Part shown: one piece after another, positions 18,581 to 27,804 of the stretch
How positions within the stretch are numbered: the first letter of the stretch is position 1
Layout: each line of letters begins with the position of its first letter
Source: Paenibacillus lutrae
GTDB taxonomy: Bacteria > Bacillota > Bacilli > Paenibacillales > NBRC-103111
Reading direction: 5' to 3'
NCBI RefSeq assembly: GCF_009757775.1
Contig: NZ_RHLK01000004.1
Coordinates: 1-64,000 of the forward strand
Length of the DNA: 64,000 bases
The notes under the pieces: generated by a model
Seen by the model: the letters and a program-made list of their open reading frames with translations, nothing else
Database searches by the model: none
What the model was told of the DNA's origin: nothing
Made by a program: the position numbers and the translations under genes

Positions 18581-18786
18581 TTATTTTAGGCGCAGGACGG
18601 CTACATAGCATTGTAGTTACCAACTGCCGGAAGCATACTTGCCCCATGTCCGGCGGCCCCGTACTACCGGGGAGCCACTTACGGCTGCTTGGCCATAGGG
18701 AAGTCACTGCGGATGCCTAACCCGAACATGGCAAGACAAAGCAGCCAGCAGGAAAAATCAGAACCATGATCCGCAATTTAAAGGCA
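18581..18786 (+). other. Intergenic region with several short hairpins upstream of hemL
   Basis: Between the LCP terminator and hemL there is no gene. Three successive short hairpins can be drawn on the plus strand: CTACA/TGTAG, GCCGGA/TCCGGC and CCCCG/CGGGG. They are followed by GC-rich sequence up to the hemL ribosome binding site. I could not match it to a riboswitch class that I know. It may be a structured leader or simply GC-rich spacer. Confidence 0.25.
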
Positions 18787-18802
18787 AAAGGAGACATCCA
18801 TC

Positions 18803-20116
18803 ATGAACCATACAAAATCCGAGCAGCTTCATGAAGAAGCACTGATACATATCGTCGGCGGTGTAAACAGCCCCTCCCGCTCATTCAAAGCCGTCGGCGG
18901 AGGCGCCCCTGTTGCGATGAAGCGTGGAGAAGGCGCTTATTTCTGGGATGTGGACGGCAATAAATATATCGATTACCTGGCTGCCTACGGCCCGATTATT
19001 ACCGGTCACGCGCACCCCCATGTGACGGAAGCGATCTGCCGGGCTGCGCAGAAAGGCACGCTCTACGGCACGCCTACCGAGCTGGAGGTAATATTCGCCA
19101 AAATGCTCAAAGAAGCGATACCGTCGATGGACAAGGTCCGCTTCGTCAACTCCGGCACAGAGGCCGTCATGACGACGATCCGAGTAGCGCGCGCCTATAC
19201 CGGACGCACGAAGATCATCAAGTTCGCCGGCTGCTACCACGGCCACTCGGACCTCGTGCTCGTTGCCGCGGGTTCCGGCCCGTCCACTCTCGGCACACCG
19301 GACAGCGCAGGCGTCCCCGCCTCCATCGCCCAGGAAGTCATCACCGTGCCGTTCAATGACATTCCGGCACTCGAAGCTGCCCTCGCGCGCTGGGGCGATG
19401 AGATCGCGGCCGTGATGGTCGAGCCCATCGTGGGCAACTTCGGCATGGTGATGCCGAAGCCCGGCTTCCTCGAGGGGCTCTGCGCCGCCGCGCGTAAGAA
19501 CGGTTCCCTCGTCATCTACGACGAGGTCATAACCGCGTTCCGTTTCCATTACGGAACGGTGCAGACCTACGCGGACCTCGGAAGCGTGCCCGCGGAGATC
19601 GAGCCCGATCTTACGGCGCTGGGCAAAATCATCGGCGGCGGACTGCCGATCGGAGCCTACGGCGGCCGTAAGGAGATCATGGCGCAGGTCGCGCCGCTCG
19701 GACCTGCGTACCAGGCCGGCACGATGGCAGGCAACCCTGCCTCCATCTCCGCCGGCATCGCCTGCCTCGAGGTGCTGAGGCAGCCGGGCACGTACGAGCG
19801 CCTCGAGCAGCTCGGCACCCGGCTGGCGGACGGCCTCCGCGAGTCGGCGGCCCGCCACGGCGCCCGGCTGACGGTGAACCGCATCGCCGGTGCGATCTCG
19901 ACGCATTTCTGCGACCACCCGGTCACGAACTACGACGAGGCGCAGGACACGGACGGCGAGCTGTTCGGCCGCTTCTTCAAGCTGATGCTGGAGCGCGGCA
20001 TTAACCTGGCGCCGTCGAAATACGAGGCGTGGTTCCTGACGACCGCGCACACGGACGAGGACATCGCGCGTACGCTGGAAGCGGCGGACGAGTCGTTCAA
20101 GCTGCTGCGGGGGTAA
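18803..20116 (+). CDS. hemL: Glutamate-1-semialdehyde 2,1-aminomutase
   Basis: A 437-residue PLP enzyme that converts glutamate-1-semialdehyde to 5-aminolevulinate in the C5 pathway of haem biosynthesis. The motifs [25 protein letters not shown] and the Schiff-base lysine in [12 protein letters not shown] are present. Length and N-terminus ([12 protein letters not shown]) are typical. AAAAGGAG lies 10 nt before the ATG. It stands alone rather than in a hemAXCDBL operon, which suggests the second, dispersed copy (GsaB-like) that many Bacillales carry; without the rest of the genome this is inference. The 3' half is markedly GC-rich, which creates a long antisense frame. Confidence 0.95.
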   Translation: MNHTKSEQLHEEALIHIVGGVNSPSRSFKAVGGGAPVAMKRGEGAYFWDVDGNKYIDYLAAYGPIITGHAHPHVTEAICRAAQKGTLYGTPTELEVIFAKMLKEAIPSMDKVRFVNSGTEAVMTTIRVARAYTGRTKIIKFAGCYHGHSDLVLVAAGSGPSTLGTPDSAGVPASIAQEVITVPFNDIPALEAALARWGDEIAAVMVEPIVGNFGMVMPKPGFLEGLCAAARKNGSLVIYDEVITAFRFHYGTVQTYADLGSVPAEIEPDLTALGKIIGGGLPIGAYGGRKEIMAQVAPLGPAYQAGTMAGNPASISAGIACLEVLRQPGTYERLEQLGTRLADGLRESAARHGARLTVNRIAGAISTHFCDHPVTNYDEAQDTDGELFGRFFKLMLERGINLAPSKYEAWFLTTAHTDEDIARTLEAADESFKLLRG

Positions 20117-20183
20117 CTCGCGCGCGACACGGCCTGAGTATGAGGGGTCGGTTAATTCCTGCCTCTCACACCTCGCATAACAA

Positions 20184-20243
20184 AAAACACCTCCAAGACA
20201 TGCACCGGCTTGCGGAAGCCGGAAGCTGTCTAGGAGGTGTTTT
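20184..20243 (+). terminator. Terminator of hemL
   Basis: AAAACACCTCC and GGAGGTGTTTT close a long stem that continues with AGACA/TGTCT and an inner CCGGCTT..AAGCCGG hairpin. Both flanks are A- or T-rich, so it could stop transcription in both directions. Confidence 0.85.
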
Positions 20244-20277
20244 GCTTTCAAATGATCTTTGATTATCTCTATGCGGG

Positions 20278-20688
20278 TCATTCTAATTTCTTTAGAGCCG
20301 CCTCAATATTCTCGAGGTGTCTCTCGGATTTTTTATACGTGGCATAAATAACGAATACATTTTTGTGTTGGAAACTTTGAACAAACGTCAAAGAGTTCAC
20401 ATTCTGGTTCTGTTCTTTTACGGCTTTTCTGACCGCGTCCTCTGAATCATACACATAGATATAGATCGACTCTTGATCGAAATCGCCATCTGTACCCGAA
20501 AAACGGAATAGATGCGGCGAAACGCTTACAAGCTGATCCATGTGCGATTCTCCCTTTGACACCAGCTCCATATCTTCTTTTTCAATCGACGATACCACTT
20601 GGTCTAGTGTAATAGTTTTGTTCGCCTCGCTGCAGCCTGTTAGTATTAAAATTAATAGAAATGTAAGTGAAATGCTTCTTAAGACCAT
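20278..20688 (-). CDS. Putative lipoprotein
   Basis: A 136-residue exported protein. The N-terminus (MVLRSISLTFLLILILTGC) is a lipoprotein signal peptide with lipobox LTGC, so it should be anchored to the outer face of the membrane. The mature part is acidic and Lys-rich, with no domain I recognise; a FSGTDGDFDQESIYIYVYDS segment suggests a small alpha/beta domain. AAAGGAGGAG precedes the ATG. It stands alone and is AT-rich relative to hemL. Confidence 0.75.
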   Translation of the reverse strand: MVLRSISLTFLLILILTGCSEANKTITLDQVVSSIEKEDMELVSKGESHMDQLVSVSPHLFRFSGTDGDFDQESIYIYVYDSEDAVRKAVKEQNQNVNSLTFVQSFQHKNVFVIYATYKKSERHLENIEAALKKLE

Positions 20689-20891
20689 AATGCTCCTCCT
20701 TTATTAACTGCCTTCTAAACTGTTTATTCGCTTAATAGGTTGCTTTGTTAAAAGAAAGATTAATCTATAGCAAATCTCCTTCTTTGGGGATCACTGCCAG
20801 TTGTGACTTCATTCTCGGATTCCCTCCATTTTTGTTAATGCCTTTAATTAATTTTTTTTCACTTGCTGCTGACAATATAAAATAACGCACC

Positions 20892-20926
20892 AAAAATCCC
20901 GTACTGCTCAGCAGACGGGATTTTTC
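20892..20926 (-). terminator. Terminator of the YesN/YesM unit
   Basis: AAAAATCCCGT and ACGGGATTTTT form a perfect 11-bp stem with an ACTGCTCAGCAG loop. Symmetric A/T flanks allow function on either strand. It lies 15 bp after the sensor kinase stop codon. The remainder of 20689-20890 is AT-rich with no gene seen. Confidence 0.85.
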
Positions 20927-20941
20927 ATCTTACAATGCCGA

Positions 20942-22702
20942 TCATATCTTCTTGTGCTTATACAGCGGCACCTTGATCATCACGGCAGTACCCATACCAG
21001 GACGGCTGGCTACCGTGATGCCGTAAATTTTGCCGAAATGAAGTTTGATCCTCTGATCCACGTTGCGGATCCCGTAGCCTATCTCCTCCTGCGCCAGCGG
21101 GTCGAACATACGGCGGAGCCGGTCCGGCTGGATACCGACTCCATCGTCGATAATTTTGAGGACGACAGCATCGTCCTGTATTTCACCTGTAATGCGGATA
21201 CAAATCTGATCCCCGCACCATGCGTGCTGCAGAGCATTCTCAATAAATGGCTGCACGATGAGTTTCACTGTATCGTAGGCGTACACTTCGGGCTTAATGT
21301 CGAACAGCACTTCGAGGCGATCCCCGTATTTGATCGTCTGGATATCCACGTAAGCCTGCGCCTGCTCAAGTTCTTTGCTCAGCGGTATAAACGTTCTTCC
21401 GTCATTCAATGTAAGCCTGTAAAACTTGGCAAGTCCGATTACCATCCGGTGCAGTTTATCAATATCACCAAACCGGGCCAGACGGCTGATCGACGACAAG
21501 GTGTTATACAAAAAGTGCGGGTTGATCTGGGCTTGCAATGATTCGAGTTCCGCTTCTTTCTTCTGGATATTGGTCAGATAGACCTCCCGGATTAATCCTT
21601 CGGTATGCTGGCCCATATCGTTCAAAGCCACCGCAATCTGGCCGAATTCATCCCGTCCCTCGTAGGCCATCCGCTTACGGAACTCCCCTTCACGAAAAGC
21701 TTCCAGCACCGATACGATTTTCTTTACTCTTTTGGAGAAGAATCTCGCGAACATCCATCCCACAAAGAAAATAACGAGAACGGCAATCAGGCATACGATG
21801 ATCGTTAACTGGAGCACCTTCGCCGCATCCCGCTCCATCACATTGGTCGGCACCAGGGTGACCAGACTCCAATCCAGGCTGGCTAACGGTTCCCGGATGA
21901 CGAGATGATTGTCTGCCCAGGCATTGTTCCACTTCTTCCCCTTCATACTGTCTAGGGCTGTAGAAGAATGAATGATTTCTTCATCTTTTCCAACAATATA
22001 AATAGCGCTTCCTTCGCCGATCTTACTGAAATCCACACTGTCAAACAATTCACTCTTATTGACCACGATGCGTATAAAGCCGATTTCTTTCAAAGCGTAA
22101 TTGGATACGTCAACCATTCTCCGCAGCAGTGAAATTCTTTCGTGCTTATCGTCATCCAGGATCTGTCTCCACTGCATCGTCTTGCCGTATTGCTCCCTGG
22201 CAGGATAGTCCAAATACCACTGCTCTTGTTTGATCCGGCTCATGTGGTAGATATCATACGTATTGGTTATCGACTGCAGAGGATCGCTATTCTCATGATT
22301 GGAATATACTTCACCGATCGTCCCATTCTGCAAATAAACAGACAGCCAGATATTGCGGTCTGTAGATTGTACGGTCTGAAGAAATTTAGGCTGCAAATAA
22401 TTAATAGTCGCATCGTACTTTACCCAGCCTTCTTCATAGTTTCTCAAATGCCGGGCAAGCGTTTCGTCATAATAAATCATCGATGACAGCCGATTGGTAT
22501 CCTGTATTTTGTATAAAATATTATCTTTAATCTGCCTGAGTGTACCCTGAACATTATTCTCCGCTTGCTGACGCATGGATTTCACCAGGGTAGAAACAGA
22601 GAAAGAGCCCACTACGATGACGGGTACGAGAATGCACAACATATAGGACAGCATCAATTTATAGGAAAGCGGAACAAACCGCTGTCTTTTAGCCGGTTTC
22701 AT
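20942..22702 (-). CDS. Two-component sensor histidine kinase, YesM type
   Basis: A 586-residue membrane kinase. A first membrane segment (about 15-35) precedes a large extracellular dCache-like sensor region, a second segment near 300-320 (VCLIAVLVIFFVGWMF) and a HAMP domain. The His_kinase domain carries the phospho-acceptor His in QINPHFLYNTLSS, and the HATPase_c domain shows the N-box FIENALQHAW and the IDDGVGI G-box. It is cotranscribed with the downstream-acting regulator, whose gene ends 26 bp before this one starts. In Paenibacillus such pairs usually control carbohydrate ABC transporters encoded next to them, but none is adjacent here. Confidence 0.92.
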   Translation of the reverse strand: MKPAKRQRFVPLSYKLMLSYMLCILVPVIVVGSFSVSTLVKSMRQQAENNVQGTLRQIKDNILYKIQDTNRLSSMIYYDETLARHLRNYEEGWVKYDATINYLQPKFLQTVQSTDRNIWLSVYLQNGTIGEVYSNHENSDPLQSITNTYDIYHMSRIKQEQWYLDYPAREQYGKTMQWRQILDDDKHERISLLRRMVDVSNYALKEIGFIRIVVNKSELFDSVDFSKIGEGSAIYIVGKDEEIIHSSTALDSMKGKKWNNAWADNHLVIREPLASLDWSLVTLVPTNVMERDAAKVLQLTIIVCLIAVLVIFFVGWMFARFFSKRVKKIVSVLEAFREGEFRKRMAYEGRDEFGQIAVALNDMGQHTEGLIREVYLTNIQKKEAELESLQAQINPHFLYNTLSSISRLARFGDIDKLHRMVIGLAKFYRLTLNDGRTFIPLSKELEQAQAYVDIQTIKYGDRLEVLFDIKPEVYAYDTVKLIVQPFIENALQHAWCGDQICIRITGEIQDDAVVLKIIDDGVGIQPDRLRRMFDPLAQEEIGYGIRNVDQRIKLHFGKIYGITVASRPGMGTAVMIKVPLYKHKKI

Positions 22703-22728
22703 CCGATAGCACCCTACCCTTCCATCCG

Positions 22729-24300
22729 CTAATGATTACGTCTGTACTGCATAGGCGTCATTCCGAATGTCTCCTTGAATTGCCTGCTGAAATACGGCAG
22801 ATACCTGTAGCCGATCCGGTCGGCCACTTCATAAATTTTGAGAGTCGGATCACTGAGAAGTTCCTTCGCCTTTTCCATTCTCAGAGAGATCACAAAGTCA
22901 CTGAAATTCTGACCGGTTTCTTCTTTAAAGACATGACCCAGGTAATTAGGCGAGAAAGAAAAACGGTCGGCTACATCCCGCAGCGTCACATTGTCCGCAA
23001 GCTTCTCTTTGACATAATCCATCATATCCCGGATAAGTTTGCGGTTCTTATTCTGCTGACTCATGCGCAGCCTCTCCGAAATCTCAAACAGCTTGCGCCG
23101 CAGCCAGTCCCGAATGTCATCAATCGTCTCGAACTGGAGAATAATATCCAGATTCTGAAGCTCCATGCCAAGCATAGAGAAGAACTGTTCGTTCATGGAC
23201 TGCAGATAGCCATCCAGTTTAACAATAATATAAGTTGCAAAGTTTATGATCGTGAATCTGGAACGCAGACGCACGGCCAGACTAAATAAATGATCAATCT
23301 CATCATAAATAGCGACAAGGTCGTAGTTAACGGTGGCTGCAAATAGCGCGTCGAGCCGGTATTCCAGTAACTTGGCATCCGCGATTTCTTCATCCCGCAG
23401 CACGCCGGACTCGAGAATTTTGCCCTTGCCGTAGAACATTTTCGTATCCAAGGCTGTCAGAGCTTCGCGGTAAGATTCCTGGAGAGCAGTCGGACTGTCG
23501 GCCGCCCCGCCCAGCCCGATTGTAATCGTGAAAGGAAAGTTCGTCTTCACATGGTCGATGACTTGTTTCAAGATTTCGTAACCGCTCTCATCCGACGTAA
23601 TCAGAAGACCCAGCCTCTGTTTGGAGATACGGCATGTATGGTTAATCCCGCGGGGAGTACAAAGATCGATCAAATGACCGCCAAAATCATTCAGCATGTC
23701 CTGGCGTTCTTTAGCTGTGTAAGGATTAAGCTTCCAGGACAAATCGTCCGTCTCCAGAACAGCCGCTCTGACGGGAAACTTTACCGGTTTCAATCCTTCC
23801 TCGGCAAGCAGTTCGTCCAGTTCCTGACGGTCGGCCGTGCCTTCCAGTAAACGAAATACATACTCGTTATGAACGATCGGCCTCATCTGCTCGAAGGCTC
23901 GCTCCGTTTTACGGCGCTTTTGATCACGGTCGAGATCCTGAATGACAGCTTCCAGCGATTGAATCATTTCACTGTCATCCATCGGTTTGAGGACATAGCT
24001 GCATGCCTTCAGAGACAAAGCTTCTTTGACATATGCAAAATCCTGATGTCCGCTCACAAAAATAATCCGCAGATCGGTATATTTCTCCAACGCATGCCGT
24101 GCCAGCTCAAGTCCGGTCATGCTCGGCATCCGTACATCGGTTACGAGAATATCTACTTTCTCCTGCTCCATTAATTTGACGGCATCAAAGCCGTTATTCA
24201 CCGCCCCCACAACATGAAGGCCGAGGCGCTCCCACGGAATAAAAGCTCTTAGTCCTTCCAGATCAAGATATTCATCATCAGCCAGCAGTACTTGATACAT
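22729..24300 (-). CDS. Two-component response regulator, AraC type (YesN)
   Basis: A 523-residue cytoplasmic regulator. The N-terminal receiver domain has its phospho-acceptor Asp in LVTDVRMPS and the conserved Lys in YVLKPMDD. A long central helical region (about 130-415) is followed by a C-terminal AraC-type double helix-turn-helix DNA-binding domain (about 425-520, with FSPNYLGHVFKEETG and GYRYLPYFSRQFKE). It is the first gene of the unit with the sensor kinase. AGGAGAGAAGC precedes the ATG. Confidence 0.93.
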   Translation of the reverse strand: MYQVLLADDEYLDLEGLRAFIPWERLGLHVVGAVNNGFDAVKLMEQEKVDILVTDVRMPSMTGLELARHALEKYTDLRIIFVSGHQDFAYVKEALSLKACSYVLKPMDDSEMIQSLEAVIQDLDRDQKRRKTERAFEQMRPIVHNEYVFRLLEGTADRQELDELLAEEGLKPVKFPVRAAVLETDDLSWKLNPYTAKERQDMLNDFGGHLIDLCTPRGINHTCRISKQRLGLLITSDESGYEILKQVIDHVKTNFPFTITIGLGGAADSPTALQESYREALTALDTKMFYGKGKILESGVLRDEEIADAKLLEYRLDALFAATVNYDLVAIYDEIDHLFSLAVRLRSRFTIINFATYIIVKLDGYLQSMNEQFFSMLGMELQNLDIILQFETIDDIRDWLRRKLFEISERLRMSQQNKNRKLIRDMMDYVKEKLADNVTLRDVADRFSFSPNYLGHVFKEETGQNFSDFVISLRMEKAKELLSDPTLKIYEVADRIGYRYLPYFSRQFKETFGMTPMQYRRNH

Positions 24301-24333
24301 GATGCTTCTCTCCTTTCATCCCAATATGTCAAA

Positions 24334-24361
24334 AGAGGATATACTTGTAAGTATACCCTCT
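24334..24361 (-). terminator. Inverted repeat, probable bioB terminator
   Basis: TATACTT/AAGTATA with outer AGAGG/CCTCT arms and one mismatch. On the minus strand it is followed by TTTTGAC, so it can end the bioB transcript. Because it also lies 34 bp before the regulator start, an operator role is an alternative. Confidence 0.5.
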
Positions 24362-24464
24362 AGTCTGAGTCGTGGAAATAATATTTTATTTCACAGGTAG
24401 GTCTCTGCACTTCTTTTTCCAGTCAAATAGTCCTGATTGCCGTCCCGTTCACTACAATATAGGC

Positions 24465-25487
24465 CTATAATGCACACCGTTCAACTTCGAAACCCAGGTC
24501 TTCCAGCATATGGTGGTCATCACTGGAGTCCTGGCCTTCGGTCGTCAAATAATCACCCAGGAAAATAGAATTCGCCGCATAGAGACCCAGTGGCTGCAGG
24601 GATCGCAAATTAACTTCCCTTCCGCCCGCAATACGGATTTCTTTACGGGGACAAATGAAACGCATCAGCGCCAGCACCTTCAGACATTTACGCGGAGTGA
24701 GCTGCCGGTAACCGGCAAGCGGCGTCCCCGGGATCGGATTCAAAAAATTAACGGGGATCGAATCCGCATCCAGCTCACGGAGGGCGTATGCCATTTGGAC
24801 GAGTTCTTCGTCGCTTTCACCCATTCCGGCAATGATGCCCGAACAAGGCGACATTCCGGCCAGTTTGGCCTGTTCTACCGTTTTGACACGATCTTCGTAT
24901 GTATGGGTGGTTGTGATCCGGGAGAAATTCGATGTGCTTGTATTCAGATTATGGTTGTACCGGTCAACACCCGCTTCCCGCAGCCTGGCCGCCTGCTCAT
25001 CCGTCAAGATCCCCAGGCAGGCACAAATTTTCATCGGCATCTCGGCTTTGATCGTCTGCACGGCCGCCACCACCTGATCCAGTTCCCGGTTAGTCGGTCC
25101 CCTGCCGCTTGCAACGATACAATAGGTTCCGGCTTCCATGCTCATCGCCTTGCGCGCTCCTTCTACGAGCACCTCTTTCTCCAGCAAAGGGTACTTCGTA
25201 ATCGGCGCCTTCGATATAATAGATTGCGAGCAATAGCCGCAGTCTTCCGGGCAAAGACCGCTTTTGGCATTAATAATCAGATTGAGCTTCACTTTGCGCC
25301 CGTAATAATATGTCCTGACCCGGAAAGCAGCATGAAGCAGCGGCAGCAGTTCATCATCGTCAGCCTGAAGCACGGACAAGGCCTCTTCCTCTGTAAGCAG
25401 CTCTCCTGCCAGAGATTTATCGGCTAATCGGTTCCAATACATAGGGCTGACACGGGGGTCCTGTCTATCTGTTGCCTCTAGTTTCAT
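24465..25487 (-). CDS. bioB: Biotin synthase
   Basis: About 340 residues. A radical SAM enzyme that inserts sulfur into dethiobiotin in the last step of biotin synthesis. The 4Fe-4S motif CPEDCGYCSQS (CxxxCxxC) is present, and later Cys and Arg residues of the 2Fe-2S site occur in the CACLG and RIAGGRE segments. An ATG eight codons inside the longest frame is preferred: the AGAGAGGA ribosome binding site lies within those first codons. The gene stands alone, without bioA, bioD or bioF, and a BirA operator lies 50 bp upstream. Confidence 0.96.
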   Translation of the reverse strand: MKLEATDRQDPRVSPMYWNRLADKSLAGELLTEEEALSVLQADDDELLPLLHAAFRVRTYYYGRKVKLNLIINAKSGLCPEDCGYCSQSIISKAPITKYPLLEKEVLVEGARKAMSMEAGTYCIVASGRGPTNRELDQVVAAVQTIKAEMPMKICACLGILTDEQAARLREAGVDRYNHNLNTSTSNFSRITTTHTYEDRVKTVEQAKLAGMSPCSGIIAGMGESDEELVQMAYALRELDADSIPVNFLNPIPGTPLAGYRQLTPRKCLKVLALMRFICPRKEIRIAGGREVNLRSLQPLGLYAANSIFLGDYLTTEGQDSSDDHHMLEDLGFEVERCAL

Positions 25488-25536
25488 AATTTCAGCTTCC
25501 TCTCTATTCATTCGGAATTTGTATAAGGCTTTTCAA

Positions 25537-25569
25537 TTGTCAACTAAAATAAAATAATGAGGTTTACAA
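25537..25569 (-). promoter_or_regulatory. BirA operator at bioB
   Basis: Half-site TTGTAAACC (minus strand, 25561-25569), a 15-nt AT-rich spacer and half-site AGTTGACAA (25537-25545) match the BirA palindrome of Bacilli (TTGTnAACC, 14-16 nt, GGTTnACAA) with 16 of 18 half-site positions symmetrical. Biotin-bound BirA would repress bioB. The second half-site contains a TTGACA -35-like element. Confidence 0.85.
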
Positions 25570-25651
25570 TGATAAAGTTATTGTAGCAGTATTTCTCTTC
25601 CCGGGAAAGTACTTTCCCGGTTTGAATTGCAGATGCAGTCTTTTTTCGCAT

Positions 25652-25685
25652 AAAAAAAGAGCACTCCGTCCAGCGGAGTACTCTC
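25652..25685 (-). terminator. Terminator of the sugar isomerase gene
   Basis: AGAGTACTCCG and CGGAGTGCTCT form an 11-bp stem with a G-T pair and a short CTGGA loop, followed on the minus strand by seven U residues. Confidence 0.88.
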
Positions 25686-25700
25686 TTCACAATTAGGGAT

Positions 25701-26459
25701 CTAGCGGTAGCTGCTGCGCAGCCATTCTCTGCTTGTCGCGATGCTGTCAAACGGCGGATTCTGGCATTCATCCTGTTCCACGATGAACCATTTCACACCC
25801 GTCTCAGGTGCTGCGGCCAGGATCGGTTTGAGATCCACCTCACCCGTGCCCAGCTCGACCGTAAGCAATTTGCCGTCTTCTTTGCGAAGGTCCTTCATAT
25901 GAAGAAGCGGCGTTCTTCCGGCGTACTGCTTCATCACATCGACCGGGTCTAGCCCCGCGTTATGCGCCCAGCATACGTCCAGTTCGACAAACAGCTCCTC
26001 TGGAGGAAGAGCGGAGAAGAAAGCATCGAATAAGGTTTTCTCCCCCATTTTTTCCTCGAATTCGAAGGAGTGGTTATGGTAACCGAATGCGATGCCGTGC
26101 TCAGCGAACCGGCGGCTGCTGTGTTGGAGAATTTGAACGACTTCAAGAAATTCCTCTTGCGTCCTTCCTTCTTTAAACCAGCCCGGACATGTTACATATT
26201 TGCTGCCGATTGCCGCGTTCATCTCGATTTCTTCCTGTAAGTTCTCCTTCAGGCGCGGGAGGCCAACGTGACTCCCGACAGCAGTCAGACCCAGCTGTTC
26301 CAGCTCTTCCTTCAATTCCTGCGGACTCAGACCCCCGTATCCTGCAAATTCCACACCTTCATATCCAAGCTCCGCGACTTTGCGCAGCATCCCTTTAAAA
26401 TCCTTACTTCCCTCTGAGCGAAGAGTATACAGCTGCACGCCAATTCCGATTGTAGACAT
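25701..26459 (-). CDS. Sugar phosphate isomerase/epimerase (xylose isomerase-like TIM barrel)
   Basis: A 252-residue TIM-barrel protein of the AP endonuclease 2 / IolE-like family. Conserved features are GVQLYTLR at the first strand, GYEGVEFAG, the Glu and His metal-site motifs YHNHSFEF and ELDVCWAHNAG, and HMKD and VEQDEC near the end. Members isomerise or epimerise sugars or inositol derivatives; the exact substrate cannot be read. It is divergent from an AraC regulator (168 bp apart) and has a cre-like site in its leader, which suggests sugar-responsive control. Confidence 0.88.
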   Translation of the reverse strand: MSTIGIGVQLYTLRSEGSKDFKGMLRKVAELGYEGVEFAGYGGLSPQELKEELEQLGLTAVGSHVGLPRLKENLQEEIEMNAAIGSKYVTCPGWFKEGRTQEEFLEVVQILQHSSRRFAEHGIAFGYHNHSFEFEEKMGEKTLFDAFFSALPPEELFVELDVCWAHNAGLDPVDVMKQYAGRTPLLHMKDLRKEDGKLLTVELGTGEVDLKPILAAAPETGVKWFIVEQDECQNPPFDSIATSREWLRSSYR

Positions 26460-26502
26460 ATGAATCCCCTTTCCTCTGCTCCGCGAATGAAATGGCGGGA
26501 TG

Positions 26503-26516
26503 CGGTAAACGCTTCC
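26503..26516. promoter_or_regulatory. cre-like site (catabolite control)
   Basis: GGTAAACGCTTCCC contains the core AAACGCTT of CcpA sites but lacks the leading TG. It lies 44-57 bp upstream of the isomerase start. It could instead be a LacI-family operator. Confidence 0.4.
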
Positions 26517-26627
26517 CTGGTTAAAACCTCTCCTTCTATTGTTACCATCTCTCGTTTATAATGGGAATGAATGATCCATGCAGAACATGAACAATTTAGC
26601 TAAATTATTTAAAAGGACAGATGACCT

Positions 26628-27533
26628 GTGATAAGAAGACAAGGCCAGACAGGAGAGGACCCCCGGGTACGAATTCTCTCGGCCGGCTATTCAGTTCACC
26701 GTAAACCGTTCGTTTCGAATCAGCGCGAGGGTATCGCGTATTATTTGCTGCGCCTTCAAACCGAGGGGACCTGCCAGGTGTGGCAGAACGACCGCTACGT
26801 AACTGCGGAACCCGGAGACCTGCTGCTCTACAGCCCGGGAGATGCTTACGAGCTTCGCATCGGGGGGCTGCCTGCTCAATCCGGCACTGAAAAACCTTCC
26901 GGAGAAACCATCTTCAGCGGAGATTATTATCTCATGTGTGCAGGAAGCTGGATGGATGAGTGGTGGTCCAGATTGGAGCGGCCCGGCATTATCCGTGTGG
27001 GACTTGACGATAGCTGGTTAAATTTATGGCGCGAAATTTTCCGGGAAAAACGCCGCCTGCATGACAATCTCCAGGAAATCGGAGATTATTTGGTGCGTGC
27101 TCTCTGCCTTTCACTGGACCGCGTCATCGGGGACCTCGCCGATCTGGAATCGTTCCCCCAGAAACCCCGCTTCTCTTATATCGTGCAGCGGATGAAGACG
27201 TACATCGAGCAGAATGCGCCCGAGGCGTTCACGCTCAATGATTTGGCTGAGCATGTGGGACTCAGCGCTTCGAGAGCCGGACACTTATTCCGGGAAACCT
27301 TCGGCCAATCCGTGATGGACTATGCGATCGAAGTCAGGATCTCCATGGCTTGCGAGCGTATCCGCTTCGGAGCCATGACGCTCGAGCAGGCTTCTGAATC
27401 ATGCGGCTTCCACAGCTATTCGTACTTCCATCGTACGTTCCGGTCACGGATGGGCCTATCTCCCCGCGAATACCGGGACGGGAAGCTCGGATCTCTGGAG
27501 CAGCCCGAAGAAGAACATGTTGAAGCGGAGTAG
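26628..27533 (+). CDS. AraC family transcriptional regulator
   Basis: A 301-residue regulator with an N-terminal cupin-like ligand-binding domain (GDLLLYSPGDAYEL) and a C-terminal AraC DNA-binding domain (about 195-290) with both helix-turn-helix motifs: LAEHVGLSASRAGHLFRE and ESCGFHSYSYFHRTFR. The GTG start has AAAGGA 10 nt upstream; a -10-like TATAAT lies at about 26558. It is divergent from the sugar isomerase gene and is probably its regulator. Confidence 0.9.
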   Translation: MIRRQGQTGEDPRVRILSAGYSVHRKPFVSNQREGIAYYLLRLQTEGTCQVWQNDRYVTAEPGDLLLYSPGDAYELRIGGLPAQSGTEKPSGETIFSGDYYLMCAGSWMDEWWSRLERPGIIRVGLDDSWLNLWREIFREKRRLHDNLQEIGDYLVRALCLSLDRVIGDLADLESFPQKPRFSYIVQRMKTYIEQNAPEAFTLNDLAEHVGLSASRAGHLFRETFGQSVMDYAIEVRISMACERIRFGAMTLEQASESCGFHSYSYFHRTFRSRMGLSPREYRDGKLGSLEQPEEEHVEAE

Positions 27534-27614
27534 CTGAGGAACAGGATCTTACAGAGGTTCTCTTGCAGGGTCTTCCCAAAAGCCGACAGTGCAGCCTTGC
27601 AGACAGCAATCATG

Positions 27615-27662
27615 TTCAGCGGGAATTATTTTCAGCAGGAATCATCTTCAGCGGGGATTTCC
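27615..27662. repeat. Three tandem 16-bp repeats
   Basis: Three adjacent units of 16 bp, TTCAGCGGGAATTATT, TTCAGCAGGAATCATC and TTCAGCGGGGATTTCC, lie in the 424-bp gap between the AraC gene and the next, convergent gene. They are non-coding in all frames that I would accept. Confidence 0.8.
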
Positions 27663-27691
27663 TGCCACTTCCCGCTACTGACGCTTCTTGC

Positions 27692-27717
27692 GCCGGGCGC
27701 ATGCGCATGCGCCCGGC
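27692..27717. repeat. Perfect 26-bp palindrome
   Basis: GCCGGGCGCATGC is followed directly by its reverse complement GCATGCGCCCGGC with no loop. No T run follows on either strand, so it is not an ordinary terminator. Confidence 0.85.
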
Positions 27718-27804
27718 CTTCATGCAAGCAAGCCTCTGTTTCATCCTTTTATCGGCCCAGCCGGTTTGACTCCTCTATGCGAGAAGTCTCCGAGCAGCAA
27801 CGGC

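Noticed and set aside
18881-20281. 466-codon minus-strand frame opposite hemL
   Set aside because: It comes from the GC-rich third codon positions of hemL; its translation is Arg-rich and low in family-like motifs.
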